Shown: piece after piece, positions 1 through 10,999 of the stretch | Position numbering within the stretch: the stretch's first letter is position 1 | How the letters are laid out: each line of letters starts with the position of its first letter | Assembly: GCF_030936135.1 (NCBI RefSeq) | Contig: NW_026777121.1 | Span: 1,488,001-1,552,000 of the forward strand | DNA length: 64,000 nt | Source of the DNA: Gavia stellata | Lineage: Eukaryota > Chordata > Aves > Gaviiformes > Gaviidae | Direction of reading: 5' to 3' | The notes under the pieces: generated by a model | Database searches by the model: none | Told to the model about the DNA's origin: nothing | Seen by the model: only the letters and a program-made list of their open reading frames with translations | Program-made: the position numbers and the translations under genes

Positions 1-388
1 AAACTAGAAAGCAGCATTTTGTCTGAATACTGCGTTAAGTCATTTGCTTTTGCAGGCGGCGTAAGTTCTAGGTACACATCTCTACCTACTGCCATCCTCA
101 GTCTTTTTCAGGGTGTGGTTAGAGGAGAGGTGAGTTAGAAGCAAGATTTTGGAAGAGCTTAGAAATATTTGGCTTTTCCCTCTTGGTGGTAGTTCCAAAA
201 TGTGTTGGCATGATAAAAAGATGCTTTTTCTGGGAAGCGTAGTTGATGTTGACTCACTATGGGCAGGTTTAGGGAGAAGGAGATGAGGACTTGATCTGCA
301 CTGTAAAAGGCTGCCTCTTCCCTTTGCCATAGCACAGGGTCAAGTTTTACAAATGCTGAAAGGGCGTCTTCCCCCTCTGTATCCGTAG

Positions 389-547
389 GGGCTGCCGTCT
401 GTCGGAGGACGGTGGCATGCTGGCCCAGTGTCAAGGCCTCACGATGGAGGTGACCGAACTGACTCAGGAAGAGAAGAAACTGGATGAGCTGATCCAAAGC
501 TGCACCCTGGACCTCAAGCTGCTAACAGAGGACTCGGGGAATCAGAG
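389..547 (+). CDS. E2F3: E2F3-like exon: end of DNA-binding region and dimerisation helix
   Basis: The acceptor is TATCCGTAG at 380-388. The first base completes a codon from the missing upstream exon. The exon encodes [17 protein letters not shown] followed by the heptad-like [15 protein letters not shown] helix. It stops two bases into the Arg codon of NQR at 547, directly before an ATATCCTT donor. DSGNQR differs from the family's DSENQR by one residue. Confidence 0.88.
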
Positions 548-3500
548 ATATCCTTTTTTTCGAAACCTCAGCGGTGGTCAGTCTTGCTGTGCTCTGTAAC
601 ACAAAGAGAATTCCACTAAGTAATATGATATGAAACATCAGAAATTTCCAGAAGTTGGATAATGGGTTTTAATGTAGTTCTATATAAAAGTTACTTAAGC
701 CACTTGCACCTGTAATGCTTCTGGAATGTCAAAAACAAAAAAATGGAGAAAAAGGTGGTGTATGAAGGAGCCCATTAACATCCATGGTCACATAGAGCAG
801 AACCAAGAATTTAGCTGATTAATGAGTGACAACATCCAAAACCTGTGCTCTTTCGATTCTTTTGAGCCCAGAGCAAACCCCATTTTTATGTGTGCAGAAA
901 TTATAAAGGCATGCAGACAAAGTCTTTGCTAAGGTAACGAAGACTTGTGTGTGTGTGTACTCCTTACTTAATATTTTTTTTTATTTTTACATTAAACTGC
1001 TGCGTATATAAATTCCAGACACAGAGAGGAAAATAAAGTTGGGAGTCAGTTTAGTCTGAAACTTGCAACAAATTTTTAGATTCCTCTGGTTAGAGAAGCT
1101 ATAGTGGAATATCATAGATAAAGGTTTTATGAGCTCTCAAAATGTCTATTTCAGACTTAATTATTTAATGGAATAGCAATGCTCAATTGCATAAGGTTCA
1201 TAAGGTTTCTGGTCTTTTGGCTGCTAATACCCCTTGTAAGTAACCAGTTCTCATTTTCACTAGATTTCCCACCTGCTGGCAACAGAAGAGAGCATTTTAT
1301 TAAATGCTGAAAATGCTGAAAACTTTTATTACTTTTAATGGTCAGTAGTTTTTAAAGAGCATCTAATAAGGTGGACTTATTCTCTGTTTTGAAGGATAGG
1401 AAATAACTACAGGAGCATCAGTAAAAAGTAATGTGAACGATGTAAATACTGTCTTTTGGTTGTGCTTGCATCTCAAAATGTGTATGAAAGCAAGACCACC
1501 GAGTGGCATAGGGAGTAGGGTCAGCACTGCCTTCATCCACAAGAGATTTAGAGCAAAGCAAAACCAAGCATTATACTTCTCTGTTTTTCTAGCGCTGTTT
1601 GCGGTGGTAGAGATCCCTGCCCTGCAGTTGATGGCTCCCTTGGGGATGGGCGAGGAGGGATCAGCATTAGCAGCGTCTTGGCCTCGTGCTTTTGGATGTA
1701 GGAGAGCGTATTCCCCAAATCCTTCTGTGGCTCTAAGGTTACTGATAATACTAGTGGTTATTGAGGAAGGAATGTGGATGTGTGACACCTGGGGACGAAT
1801 CTGAGCGCATCCCAGTATGGTCGTTCGCTCACCTCACTGAGGTCTGACGTGAGGTGACCTGCTGAAGACTCAGGGAGCTGGGAAGCCTCTTCCTTTGCTC
1901 CATCTCTGAAGGCGAAGTTTCTGCTTTTGAAAATGTTTTTCTTTTCCCTTGTGATTAGATAGTGCCAAAACAGCGTTTCTGCCCTGGCTGTGTGCTTCCT
2001 CCTCCTCCTTCTAAATAGAATCAGACAGTAACTGATCGCTACCTTGAATGTTTTGGGATATGCCCAGCTTTGAGCTACAGCAATGAAGATTGTCGTTCTA
2101 TTTGAAAACCATGCAACCCTTTCCATTGTTCATACAGTGGCAGCCACTGTTGCTGTAATTTGTACTCTGCCTTTGCAAACCTTAGTAAACCTTACTAAAG
2201 GAGTGGTAGAAGCCTCAGTAAAAGCCATTTGCCTGAGAGCTGACCTGTTGTTTAGCCCCCTGACCTGTTGCTTTGCGTTTGGTCCAAGTCAGGTGTGAGA
2301 GGCTTGCCAATGTGACACCCATCTACAAGAAGGGCCGGAAGGAGGATCTGGGGAGCTACAGGCCTGTCAGCGTGACCTCGGTGCCGGGGAAGATTATGGA
2401 GACGTTCATCCTGAGGGCGCTCACAGGGCACGTGCAGGACAAGCAAGGGATCAGGCCCAGCCAGCACGGGTTCATGAGAGGCAGGTCCTGCTTGGCCAAC
2501 CTGATCTCCTTCTATGACCAGGTGACCCGCCTCGTGGATGAGGGAAAGGCTGTCGATGTTGTCTACCTGGACTTCAGTAAAGCCTTTGACACTGTCTCCC
2601 ACAGTATTTTCCTGGAGAAGCAGGCAAGTCATGGCTCAGACAGGTGCACTCTTCGCTGGGTAAAAAACTGGCTGGATGGCCAAGCCCAGAATGTCGTGGT
2701 GAATGGAGCGAAATCCAGTTGGCAGCTGGTCACAAGCGGAGTGCCCCAGGGCTCAGTTTTGGGACCGGTCTTGTTTAATATCTTTATCGATGATCTGGAC
2801 GAGGGGATTGAGTGCTCCCTCAGCAAGTTTGCAGACGACACCAAGTTGGGCGGGAGTGTTGATCTGCCTGAGGGTAGGAAGGCTTTGCAGAGGGATCTGG
2901 ACAGGCTGGATTGATGGGCCGAGGCCAATTGTATGAAGTTCAACAAGGCCAAGTGACAGGTCCTGCACTTGGGTCACAACAACCCCATGCAATGCTCCAG
3001 GTTTGGGGACGAGTGGCTGGAAAGCTGCCCTGCAGAAAAGGACCTGGGGGTGTCGATCGACAGCCGGCTGAAGATGAGCCAGCAGTGTGCCCAGATGGCC
3101 ACGAAGGCCAACACCATCCTGGCCTGTATCAGAAACAGTGGGGACAGCAGGAGTAGGGAGGTGATCGTGCCCCTGGACTCGGCGCTGGTGAGGCCGCACC
3201 TCGAATGCTGTGTTCAGTTTTGGGCCCCTCATTACAAGAAGGATATTGAGGTGCTGGAGCATGTCCAGAGAATGGCGACGAAGCTGGTGAGCGGTCTGGA
3301 GCACAAGTCTTGTGAGGAGCGGCTGAGGGAGTTGAGGTTGTTCAGCCTGGAGAAGAGGAGGCTCAGGGGAGATCTTATCGCTCTTTAAAAACTACCTGAA
3401 AGGGAGTTGCAGTGAGGTGGGTGTTGGTCTCTTCGCCCAAGTGACTAGCGACAGGACAAGAGGAAATGGCCACAAGTTGCACCAGGGGAGGTTTAGATTG

Positions 3501-6500
3501 GATATTAGGAAAACTTTCTTTCCTGAGAGAGTGGGGAAGCACTGGAACAGGCTGCCCAGGGAGGTGGTGGAGTCACCATCACTGGAGGGGTTCAAGGAAC
3601 GTGTGGACATGGCATTGCGGGACATGGTTTAGTGGGCATGGTGGTGTTGGGGTGATGGTTGGACTTGATGATCTTACAGGTCTTTTCCAACCTTAGTGAT
3701 TCTGTGATTTTGTGATTCTGTGAGATGTATTGGCGTTTTGAGCTTGGGCAGTTTGTCTCACTGTATGGTAACAGCAGACATTTACCAAAATTGTTCACAT
3801 TTACACCCCCCGAAGGTAGAATAATAAATTAGGCTCTTTATTTCTATGGCATAAATACTGTGCTAGATACCTCATGGATGACGAAACCAAAGACCTGGAA
3901 GCGCTTGCCTGTGATCGCGGCCGTTTCACAGTTTGCGACCAAAAGCTCTGTGACACCTCGGTTACGCAGGTCAGTAAGTGAGGCACCACCGTGCCAAAAC
4001 CCACCAAAACGCTCACGTTGATTTGGACAAATTCATGTTGAACAGCAGAATGTTCAGATTCATTCCGTGCTTATGCAGAAACCAACTTTCTGCACTGTCA
4101 AGTTGTTCAAAGTAGTTGTTTAAGTAGTTTTTTGAAATAATTTCATATAATACAAATGAATAAATAAATATCTGAATATATAAATGTTTACCAAAAAAGC
4201 CTCAAATGAAAATGGACATTATCATTTTATCGATGACTTCAAAAATATATTGTGTATGCGCATCTGTAAATTCCTTTACATTTTTTCTGTGATTTCCAGT
4301 TCTCTGCCATTTCACAGCAAGCGTGTAAAAAAATTTTGCTTCGCACAGTCTGCGAGTAATTGCGGGTTGTTGAGCTTTAGCTTAAGTAGCTTTACGTGTG
4401 TAAAGGAGAAGAGAGAGGACTCGGCATGGAGAATCCCTTTTGTCACTCTGTAGTGGCCCCAGCTGTTAGATCAAAGGGAAATTCTCACACCGTTTCACTG
4501 CAATTGTGATTCCAGTGTAGAGAACAGAAAACTTTGGGCTGAAAGCAACGTAGCCATGAGAAAATGGACGAATAATTGAAAGAATTATGCCTCTTCTAAT
4601 AGTCTGAATATATTATCAACTGGGTTGGAAAATTCCTTAACCGTGATTACATTAGCTTATGTGACGTATCAAGATACTCGAAAAATTAGTGGCCTTAAAG
4701 ACCAAACTGTTATAGTTGTGAAAGCTCCTCCAGAAACAAGACTTGAAGTGCCTGACCCAGTGGAGGTAAGGAGAACCTGGCTTTTCCTGCCAGGTTATAG
4801 ATCATTTTTCTATAGATGGAGCAAGTGTGTTGAGTCTTACTGTGGTAACTGATGCCCAGGTTGGATTATAATTGGCATACAGTCCTATATTCATCCATCT
4901 TATGAACTTTGGAAGTGTTTTTTTTTTTAAAAGGAAGGGGAATCTTAAAAACCGTTTTATACAAAGCGATCATTATTCATTCCTTTTCCCTCAATTCCAG
5001 CGTTCCTTCAGAGGAATCCACACTATTTACAGGTTATTCTCTTTTGCCATACTTTATGTAAAGAGCAGCTCTTCCTTGACAGTTGAAATTTCCTGTTTGC
5101 AACCATGTAAAATCTCTCTCTTAAGAGACTCAGCTCTTCTTTTTTTTTTTTTTGCTTTGTGTAGTTTTAGTTATAAAATTCATGGCCAACTCAGTGCCTT
5201 AAGCGTCTTGATGACTCATATTATTGATATCCTAATTTATTGAGACATATGTTTTCATGTAGGATTTTCTTTTCTGAAGTGTTAGTTATTGTAGAAACGT
5301 GTGTTTTACTCCTAGAATCCATTCTTGCCCTTCCTTCTTCCATCATCATCTTTGCTTCATTGACACTGATTTTACACATCTGTGTAAAACATTGTACATT
5401 CTGCTAGTGCACTTTTTGTTTGCTATCGTGAAGTCTGTAGGGGATGGGGATTTCCTTTCCCATTTTATGAAAAGTACTTCTGTTTCTGAAGCTGTCTGTG
5501 TTCATCCCAAGTGGCAAGTGATAGGACAAGAGGAAATGGCCACAAGTTGCACCAGGGGAGGTTTAGATTGGATATTAGGAAAACTTTCTTTCCTGAGAGA
5601 GTGGGGAAGCACTGGAACAGGCTGCCCAGGGAGGTGGTGGAGTCACCATCACTGGAGGGGTTCAAGGAACGTGTGGACGTGGCATTGCGGGACATGGTTT
5701 AGTGGGCATGGTGGTGTTGGGGTGATGGTTGGACTTGATGATCTTACAGGTCTTTTCCAACCTTAGTGATTCTGTGATCTGTGTCCCTTTTCTGTTGCCC
5801 CTTGCTACTCAAGCCACAGCCTCTCTCTCTCTGAGTGCCAGCTTTTGTATATGAGATGTCTGGCTCTCATTCTTTCATCCTCACTCTGTTTCTTTTCCTT
5901 ACCTCAGGCAGATGTCTAGGGTAGCTCAGCTGCTTCTCCCTTCCCTTAGCTGATGTCACAGTCGCAGAAAAAAATGCTTCAGGTGGCTTTTCTTTGAAGA
6001 TATCCTCAGGGAGTAGCTTTACTTTTCTTCATTCCTCTCATGGTTTATGAACCACATGGTTCAGCTGCTCCTGGGATTTTCTCTCTTGGGGGCAAAAGTG
6101 CGCTGCTTTACAATTCCCGGTTGTTATGACAGACCCGAGTCTGTTGTGCAAAGGCGAATAATTTGCACGAGCCACTGCTTTAGAGATTCAAAAATGTACC
6201 TGATTTCTTCTCTCAGGGAGCAATGAGACATAGGGCTAAACCCCAGAAAGCCCCGTGCTGCCTTCATACCTCTGTGTTACTCCTGCATCCCTACCGCTGG
6301 GCTGGTTCCACCGCACCCAGGGCCGGCTGCTGCCGGGCGGGCAGGACCAGACTCCCGATTCCCTGGCGCTTCTTTCCCTAAGATTATTCTCTACTTGCTT
6401 AGGCCCATTACGGTTTCCATCCTTTTTTTCCCCTGCCTTTGTCCTTCATTTCCCCTTTGAACCTAGGTGCAGGTTTCGGAAGAATAAATCATTTTGCTGC

Positions 6501-9081
6501 AGTGAGGAAGGGATGTCTTTTATCAGTATCCATAAATCTATACTGTTATCGTTGCTTGCTTTCCTGTTTCTTTCCTCTAGGCATTACGCTTTGATTTTTT
6601 AATTCAGTGAAAACAGGCGGGTAGACGGAGATGCACACAATCATTAAAACTAGCGCCTAGACCTCCCTTATCCCCTATACCCAACTTCCTCATTTAATTT
6701 TCAGCTTCAGGCAGTACAAGTCCTATTTCTTTCTCTCATTTGCAGTTACATCTCAGTGTCTTTTTTTGCACACCTCAGTCACTCAACAGTACCTTCCCCA
6801 ACTCCTGCTCTTCCCATCTCCTTTTTTCTAACTATCTATAGCGTTGCCCTGAGTACTCTTCACTGTTTTCTGTGCCCTGGGGTATCCCTGTTCGGTTGTT
6901 GCTCTCTGTATTTGTAAATGCTGTCTCCTACGCTGTGTAACTGTCAGAACGCAAATAACACGAGGAACTTTTTGTCAAAGGGCACAATAAAATGTGTTTG
7001 AAAGAAGTCTGCAAAGAGGTATATCATGCCCGTACTCCTGCTTTTTAAAACTATTAATGTAATACAGCTGGAGCAGGTTTATTTTTAACTGGAGTCGTTT
7101 ATCATTTTCTTTCATAAGACCACGAGCAACTTTGCAGGTTTTCTGTCTATATATGTCATCTTCTTGTACTGCATCAGTGTGTGAAAGTTAAGAAAAAAAT
7201 ATTTCTTGAGATTAATTAGGAGTTCCTGTTATTCAGAAACACCATCAAAATTAGAGCTGCTGCCTTGAGGGGGCAGAAAGACTTACATCAACAAGTTTGG
7301 GTGAAGAAAACGGCATCTTTTTTCTTCTTTTGTTATTTGGAAAAACTTCCCTGATAAACAGGGGGACTTACATACACCTACTTGAGATCAGTGGGAATTA
7401 GTGCTGAAGGTCTTTGGATGAGCGAGAAGGATGTTTTGGCATTGTTTAAAAGCAGAAACATTTACACAAATACATCCAATAATGTTGTTATGAATAGTAA
7501 CAAAACCTGTGACTTGCATCCCATAGTCCCATGACATCAGAGCACTCCAGGTTATTATGGTTGTAAGAAAATGTTAGGAGTTCAATCCTTCATACCTCTC
7601 TGGTTATGATACAACACATAAAACGGTGGGCTTCTGCGGTGTCTCTCCTACAGACAGGGGGAAAAGCTTTTATGTTCTCTCCAGTCTACAAGAGACATCA
7701 GCCAAGCCTTTCACATCTTCAAAAAAATCCATGGGGGATTTCAGGTTCTTTTGATTTGTAAACAATGTATTCCACCACTCGCACCCCAACAAGAATTCAC
7801 TCGGTGTCATCAATGTTCTGTCGTGTTCATTGGTGTAATACCTTACTGAGGTTTCTTTTGTTAGCAGCGTGCATTGATACGTTTCTCTAGTACTCAAGGA
7901 CCTATTGAAGTTTACCTGTGCCCAGAGGAAAACGATGCCCTCAGTCCAATGAAAGCCTATAGTCAGGACCACAAGGGAAATATTTCCAAAACCATTTCCA
8001 AAGGTAAAAATATTTCTTTGTGATACTAACGGCCTTCCTTCGTGCTCTCATTCAAGATTTCATTTTAAACTTCAGATATCCAGCTCTGATTTTTTGGCTT
8101 TATTTTTCTAGGAAGCGAAAAGCTAAGGTATCCGTTTTCCACTCTGCCTGTCTGGTTGAGAGAGGGGGAAATATGTTTAAACAACTGATGCAGAAGAAAA
8201 ATAAGTTTCATATTTGCATATCCGATGGAACTATGGGAACTAAGTTTGTGCAATACTGAAGAAACAAACAGTTTTGTTCCTTTTGCGTTTTCAAGACGGG
8301 AGCAGCAACGATTCGCCTCAACGCCAGAGGCAGAAATCTCTGTGTAAGGGTACATGCAGCTACGCAGTGTCACTGATGACGTCTGTTGCCCAGACAGTTT
8401 TCACTTTGACTATGAGTTGCACCGAAAAATGGGCATCTCCTCTCACTACGCTTGATTTGGTTTTTTTCCCCCAGTAGTTGTTTGAACCTTGTAAAATAAT
8501 TTTTTAGTAGAAAAGTCAGAGGGGATAGCAACACGCCTATTTTTGAGCAGCCCTTTGTAACATATCAAAAACAAGCTAGAAATTATATGGAGGCCATTTT
8601 TTGTTGAAATGATCCTTTATGAAAGGCCCTTTACACAGTGGTTACTTTGTTTGATCAGTGTCTAGTATTTCTAATGAGATTAAACAGGTCTTCTTTATTT
8701 TTTTCTCTCCCTCCTCTTCCAGAAGCGGCTTCTGCTAACTCAGGACAAGGTGACTGCTCAGTAAATAGGGCAACAATCTCTCCGTTGGCTTCTCCAGCCA
8801 ACCTTCTCCAGCAGACCGAGGACCAAATTCCCCCAAACTTTGAAGGACCCTTTGTGAATTTGCTGCCTCCTCTGCTTCAGGAAGATTATTTGCTGAGCCT
8901 TGGGGATGAAGAAGGCATCAATGACCTCTTTGATGCTTACGATTTAGAGAAGCTTCCTTCATTGGTGGATGAATTTCTAACAGCTGATTGTCTTAAACGC
9001 TGTCCGTATCTAAATCGTGGTTTTAACGGAATGAACAAACCTGCCATCATTCCGAGTTGTCCCCTACTTACTGTCAAATAG
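389..9081 (+). CDS. E2F3: E2F3-like transcription factor, last four coding exons (5' part lies outside the window)
   Basis: The joined exons are 389-547, 4651-4765, 7868-8003 and 8723-9081, and reading frame is kept across all three introns. The product matches the C-terminal half of E2F3. It has the SEDGGM stretch after the DNA-binding domain, the leucine-rich dimerisation helix ([15 protein letters not shown]), the marked-box region ([34 protein letters not shown]), a Ser/Pro/Asn linker, and the pocket-protein-binding transactivation tail ([21 protein letters not shown]). E2F3 binds DNA with DP partners in the nucleus, drives S-phase genes and is restrained by RB. The DNA-binding exons must lie upstream of base 1. 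Odd points: the third exon opens with RALIRFSS where the family has a well-conserved different stretch, and the tail runs about 35 residues past the usual E2F3 end. This could be a diverging duplicate, a sex-linked copy or a decaying gene. Family assignment is firm; functional status is open. Confidence 0.9.
2293..3722 (+). mobile_element. CR1 LINE, 5'-truncated, inside the AT-AC intron
   Basis: An open frame at about 2300-2914 encodes CR1 reverse transcriptase, including [41 protein letters not shown] and the catalytic [10 protein letters not shown] stop after DLDRLD and further shifts break the rest of ORF2, which resumes at 2969-3388 and 3417-3632. The 3' end has the CR1 hallmark of repeated ATTCTGTG-like octamers at 3700-3722. 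Everything 5' of the reverse transcriptase core is missing, as is normal for LINEs truncated during target-primed insertion. It lies in the same orientation as the host gene. Confidence 0.95.
3723..4650. other. unassigned remainder of the AT-AC intron
   Basis: AT-rich intronic sequence. I see no exon or recognisable repeat before the U12 branch point at 4633. Confidence 0.5.
4651..4765 (+). CDS. E2F3: E2F3-like exon: marked-box segment
   Basis: The exon reads [19 protein letters not shown]... through [14 protein letters not shown] in one frame. It begins after the AT-AC intron and ends at a GTAAGG donor at 4766. One substitution from the usual family sequence is visible (QDT for QDI). The segment belongs to the dimerisation/marked-box fold that contacts DP partners. 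Confidence 0.88.
5511..5778 (+). mobile_element. CR1 LINE 3' fragment, near-identical to the copy ending at 3722
   Basis: This is only the last ~265 bases of CR1 (end of ORF2 and 3'UTR), ending in GTGATTCTGTGAT. From AGGACAAGAGG onward it differs by eye from the element at 3454-3715 at a single base (GTGGACGTGG versus GTGGACATGG). It lies in the next intron (4766-7867) of the E2F3-like gene. Confidence 0.93.
5780..7866. other. intron sequence without recognised features
   Basis: This is the remainder of the intron between 4765 and 7868. It contains pyrimidine-rich stretches and no exon, LTR or LINE that I can support. A short open frame at 6255-6602 has no recognisable protein character. Confidence 0.5.
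7868..8003 (+). CDS. E2F3: E2F3-like exon: marked-box end and linker
   Basis: The acceptor is a TAGCAG tandem (NAGNAG) at 7862-7867, so the exon can start at 7868 or three bases earlier. Starting at 7868 gives the same residue count as the family. The first residues (RALIRFSS) are poorly conserved, but [14 protein letters not shown] and [14 protein letters not shown] follow the family. The donor is AAAG|GTAAAAA at 8004. A second reading frame of this stretch has stops, so the frame choice is secure. Confidence 0.83.
8723..9081 (+). CDS. E2F3: E2F3-like terminal coding exon: RB-binding transactivation domain
   Basis: The acceptor is CTCTTCCAG at 8714-8722. The exon encodes [18 protein letters not shown], then [17 protein letters not shown] and [12 protein letters not shown], the pocket-protein-binding region. 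After KLP the frame has an extra codon and continues through [14 protein letters not shown] to a TAG at 9079-9081. The usual E2F3 stops only a few residues after this point. The extension may be lineage-specific or mark relaxed constraint. Confidence 0.86.
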
Positions 9082-10995
9082 CATTATTAAATAAACTAGG
9101 CTCTCGAACAGTGCTGATCTTTTAATTAAGTACTCCCTGAAATACTATAAAGAACAAGGGAAGGCTTTTACAGCAAGGCCTTCTCCTTGCCCCTGAGCTC
9201 CAGTGCCTTGTGAGTCAGCAAGCGCAAGCAGGCGACCGTAAATGTTTTGTCTTCACACTCCCCCAGTCTCTGCTTCCCCTGACAAGGGGGCTTACGGAGG
9301 AGGGCTCAATGAACTGGTTTAGTCCTAAATAACAATTTTATAATAGTATTTCAGGCCGTGCCTTCTGCAGAGAATGCATGTCTTTTGAGTGTCACAACAT
9401 GGATTGTACCTGCAGTGAACGTAAAGATGAAGTAATGCAAAAGCGTGAAATGGGATTCTTCAGCTCCTTGTGGGAATGTTTAAATTGCTGTCATAATGCT
9501 CATTTTGAGCTCTGTATATGTCTCATTCTGAGGTCAAATACTTATGTCCTTAAAAGCTTTTAATGAAAAAATACACTGTAAATGTAGTGTATATTGCAGA
9601 TATTGAAAAGTATAAAGTTCTGCCACTGCTCGTAGTAATCACAGATTTTTAAAAATGCTTGTGTGTGTGCGTGAAAGTAGATTTTGTTGGTTGTTTTTTT
9701 AAACTGGAACGAAGATGCACAGTTCAATTTTACTGCCCCCAGTGTGCATTAGAACCGGTACATAAATTTTTGTGGTACTAAGTGGGGCTTTGTGTTAAGT
9801 GCCTACTAGAGATGCACTGTGGGTTTTTCCCTCTATGGAAAACACTTATGCCAAGCTTTGTTTGTTCAATAGATCTTATTTATCTCAGTGGGTTAGCTTC
9901 CTCTGCTTACAGCTTTTTCTAATTCTCTTCGCCAGCAAAATGGAACTAATTTTTTTCCAAAGTATCTAACTGCAAGTACCACATCAACTGAATTGCATTT
10001 ATTTTTTGAAGATCTTTGGGAGTATAGTATAGTACCAATATTTATTTTTTGAACGTGAGAGGAATTCTAAGAAGTCTTAAGTAATTTTTTTTTTTGCGTG
10101 TAAAATACGTTGCCGTGTTCTGGGCTAAATTAATATAATGTTGATTAGATGATGCCCATATAATCCTTTTGTTTCCATTACTGTTCTGCTTATCTGACAC
10201 ACTCAGAAAATTAGTACTATTTGTACTGTAGTAGAATATTGTGTATGCAGGTTTTCTGGTACCGTTGAGTTGCTGCTATGAAAGCTCAGACATGAAAAGG
10301 CAAGCAGTCCCAGTACTAATAAGAAAACTGTATGACTGTGTGAGTTTTGGAATGTAACAAATGTATGAAGGGCAACACATAAAGAACTGTAAAACAGTGT
10401 TAAGTGTGTGTTTGTATGTACAAATGTGGGCATAGATCATTCAGCGGTGGTATTTAAGTTGACGTATGTTCTCAACTCACACTTTAGTTACCTAGCAGTT
10501 TTGTCCAATAGAATTAATTTGTAAACACTGCCAGAATATTTTCTAGCTGGTTTGTAATTTTTTAAGAGTTTTTTTAGATGTGGATGTGTAAATAAAATTG
10601 CAGTATTTAAAGTTTTTGTCTTGTGGAAGAGGAAAGTTAAAAGCTGCGTGAGCGTGAAAATTTGCGAGACAAAGGGGCACTTCTGCGGGGGAAGAGAAAA
10701 CAAAGACTTAACGCAGACCATCTCTTTTTGTAGAAATTAAACAGTTGCCCCAATGTGCGGGGCCAAAATACTAATCTAATTTAGCTTTGCATTGTATGCT
10801 AGTTTAAAAAAAACCCTCTGTAAAATACTGTAAAAAAAAAAACAACAACCAAAAAAAGCTTTTATGGTGAGTTTTGTAAGTAGATTTATTAAAGTATGAC
10901 CTGTTCCCTAGCTGTGATCTCACCACTTCAAATGGATGTAATTTGAATAAATTTTGTATGGTAATGAATCAATAAAAAGGATTTTTTAAAGAGTT
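9082..10995 (+). other. 3'UTR of the E2F3-like gene with two sets of polyadenylation signals
   Basis: AT-rich sequence without coding potential follows the stop codon. AATAAA occurs immediately after the stop at 9090-9095, and again at 10946-10951 and 10971-10976 near the likely distal end. This layout suggests a very short and a long (about 1.9 kb) 3'UTR form. The distal end point is an estimate. Confidence 0.55.
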
Positions 10996-10999
10996 TAGA

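Larger units (their letters stand above)
548..4650 (+). other. U12-type AT-AC intron of the E2F3-like gene
   Basis: The donor at 548 reads ATATCCTTTT, which matches the minor-spliceosome 5' consensus. The 3' end carries TTCCTTAACC at 4633-4642, which matches the U12 branch-point consensus, followed 8 bases later by the terminal AC at 4649-4650. Splicing 547 to 4651 restores Arg-Leu-Ala-Tyr exactly in frame, and no GT-AG alternative nearby does so. U12-type introns are established in E2F-family genes. The intron contains a 1.4-kb CR1 insertion at about 2293-3722; the rest holds no recognisable gene. Confidence 0.85.

Noticed and set aside
1-388. Further E2F3-like exon at the window start
   Set aside because: No open frame with DNA-binding-domain residues is present; the stretch behaves as intron up to the acceptor at 388.
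1433-1804. 123-codon plus-strand frame in the AT-AC intron
   Set aside because: No recognisable domain, an equally long frame on the opposite strand, and no splice context.
7670-7972. 100-codon minus-strand frame
   Set aside because: It is antisense to the E2F3-like third exon, which has family-level protein similarity on the plus strand.
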